DNA of 64,000 nt from NCBI GenBank assembly GCA_020633775.1, contig JACKDA010000008.1, positions 1 through 64,000 of the forward strand, read 5' to 3'. A program made the position numbers and the translations under genes. Shown here one piece after another: positions 63,870 to 64,000 of the stretch. Source of the stretch: Gemmatimonadales bacterium. GTDB taxonomy: Bacteria; Gemmatimonadota; Gemmatimonadetes; Gemmatimonadales; GWC2-71-9. Under the pieces are notes generated by a model. That model had not been told where the DNA came from. It did no database searches and saw only the letters and a program-made list of their open reading frames with translations. Numbering within the stretch: the stretch's first letter is position 1; every line of letters begins with the position of its first letter.

Positions 63870-64000
63870 CTAGTGGTGCTCGTGCTGCATCAGCCCGATG
63901 AACACCGCGCTCAGCAGCGCGAACACGTACGCCTGCAGGAACGCGACGATCAGCTCCAGGCACATCACCCCCAGCACCACGGCGGCGGTCACGACGCCGA
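63870..64000 (-). CDS. atpB: F-type ATP synthase a subunit, C-terminal fragment
   Basis: Only the last 42 codons lie in the window; the gene continues beyond the right edge. The visible end reads GVVTAAVVLGVMCLELIVAF, then LQAYVFALLSAVFIGLMQHEHH. The LIVAFLQAYVFALLSAVFI helix is the conserved last helix of subunit a with the LQA..F motif lining the proton path. It is followed by atpE after a repeat-filled gap. Confidence 0.88.
   Translation of the reverse strand, partial: GVVTAAVVLGVMCLELIVAFLQAYVFALLSAVFIGLMQHEHH

Overview
This 64-kb window is very GC-rich chromosomal DNA with dense, strand-alternating operons, many 4-base ATGA/GTGA start-stop overlaps, and no rRNA, tRNA, phage or insertion-sequence genes. 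Several things point to a Gemmatimonadota bacterium: many secreted barrels whose signal peptides end in A-Q (ALPAQ, PLAAQ, PIAAQ, PLMAQ), menaquinone genes of the futalosine type, a type III glutamine synthetase, DUF3943 and DUF4139 proteins and a PEP-CTERM protein. The phylum is inferred from gene content and style, not from a marker gene.

Layout. 0-2 kb: two envelope proteins. 2-6.3 kb (minus): phosphodiesterase, then ubiX-ubiA-ubiD-ubiE, read here as the late menaquinone pathway (MqnM/MqnP/MqnL/MenG). 6.3-9.7 kb (plus): ECF sigma factor, zinc-finger anti-sigma, bactofilin-like membrane protein and an adhesin-like beta protein. 9.9-17 kb (minus): Mrp and NifU-like Fe-S assembly proteins, NrnA, two amino-acid transporters and guaB, which has an unusual leader. 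18.5-26.8 kb (plus): gpmI, barrels, a QueD-fold protein, moeA, a manganese (yybP-ykoY) riboswitch ahead of htpX-terC, asd and yjbQ. 26.8-29.6 kb (minus): a diguanylate cyclase and ETF-quinone oxidoreductase. 29.7-31.6 kb (plus): terB and a glutamate-synthase-like protein. 31.7-35.9 kb (minus): an IMPACT protein and the nadB-nadA-nadC NAD operon. 36.1-41.4 kb: etfA, etfB and two glutaryl-CoA-dehydrogenase-like enzymes around ompW. 41.4-47.1 kb (minus): a tightly overlapped operon (isocitrate dehydrogenase, zinc-ribbon membrane protein, DUF4139, phosphoesterase, SprT-like), plus a lipoprotein and an SDR. 47.3-52.8 kb: a secreted protein, cstA-ybdD, a beta-propeller lipoprotein and a PEP-CTERM protein. 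53.1-55.3 kb: glutamine synthetase III. 55.7-59 kb: a second ECF sigma factor with a frame-broken anti-sigma gene, and a frame-broken DUF885-like gene. 59-61 kb: sugar nucleotidyltransferase, cupin and polyferredoxin. 61-64 kb: a lipoprotein and atpH-F-E-B of the F-type ATPase, not followed by atpA.

How the parts fit: acyl-CoA dehydrogenases, EtfAB and ETF-QO form a complete route for fatty/aromatic acyl-CoA electrons into menaquinone, and the ubiE-D-A-X genes finish that quinone. NadB/NadA/NadC make NAD from aspartate, and Asd feeds the aspartate-family amino acids.

The most distinctive material is between the genes. There are (i) apparent leaderless promoters with a TAnnnT box 5-8 bases before the start codon; (ii) a guaB leader with a palindrome between -35 and -10 and a 14-codon leaderless upstream ORF overlapping guaB; (iii) several hairpin repeat families, including one with a constant TGAC loop and changing but still paired stems; and (iv) word-like tracts (GAGAAGC, GTGAGTC) that begin at or inside the 3' ends of genes. 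A Mn riboswitch is also clear. No mobile defence or toxin system was found.
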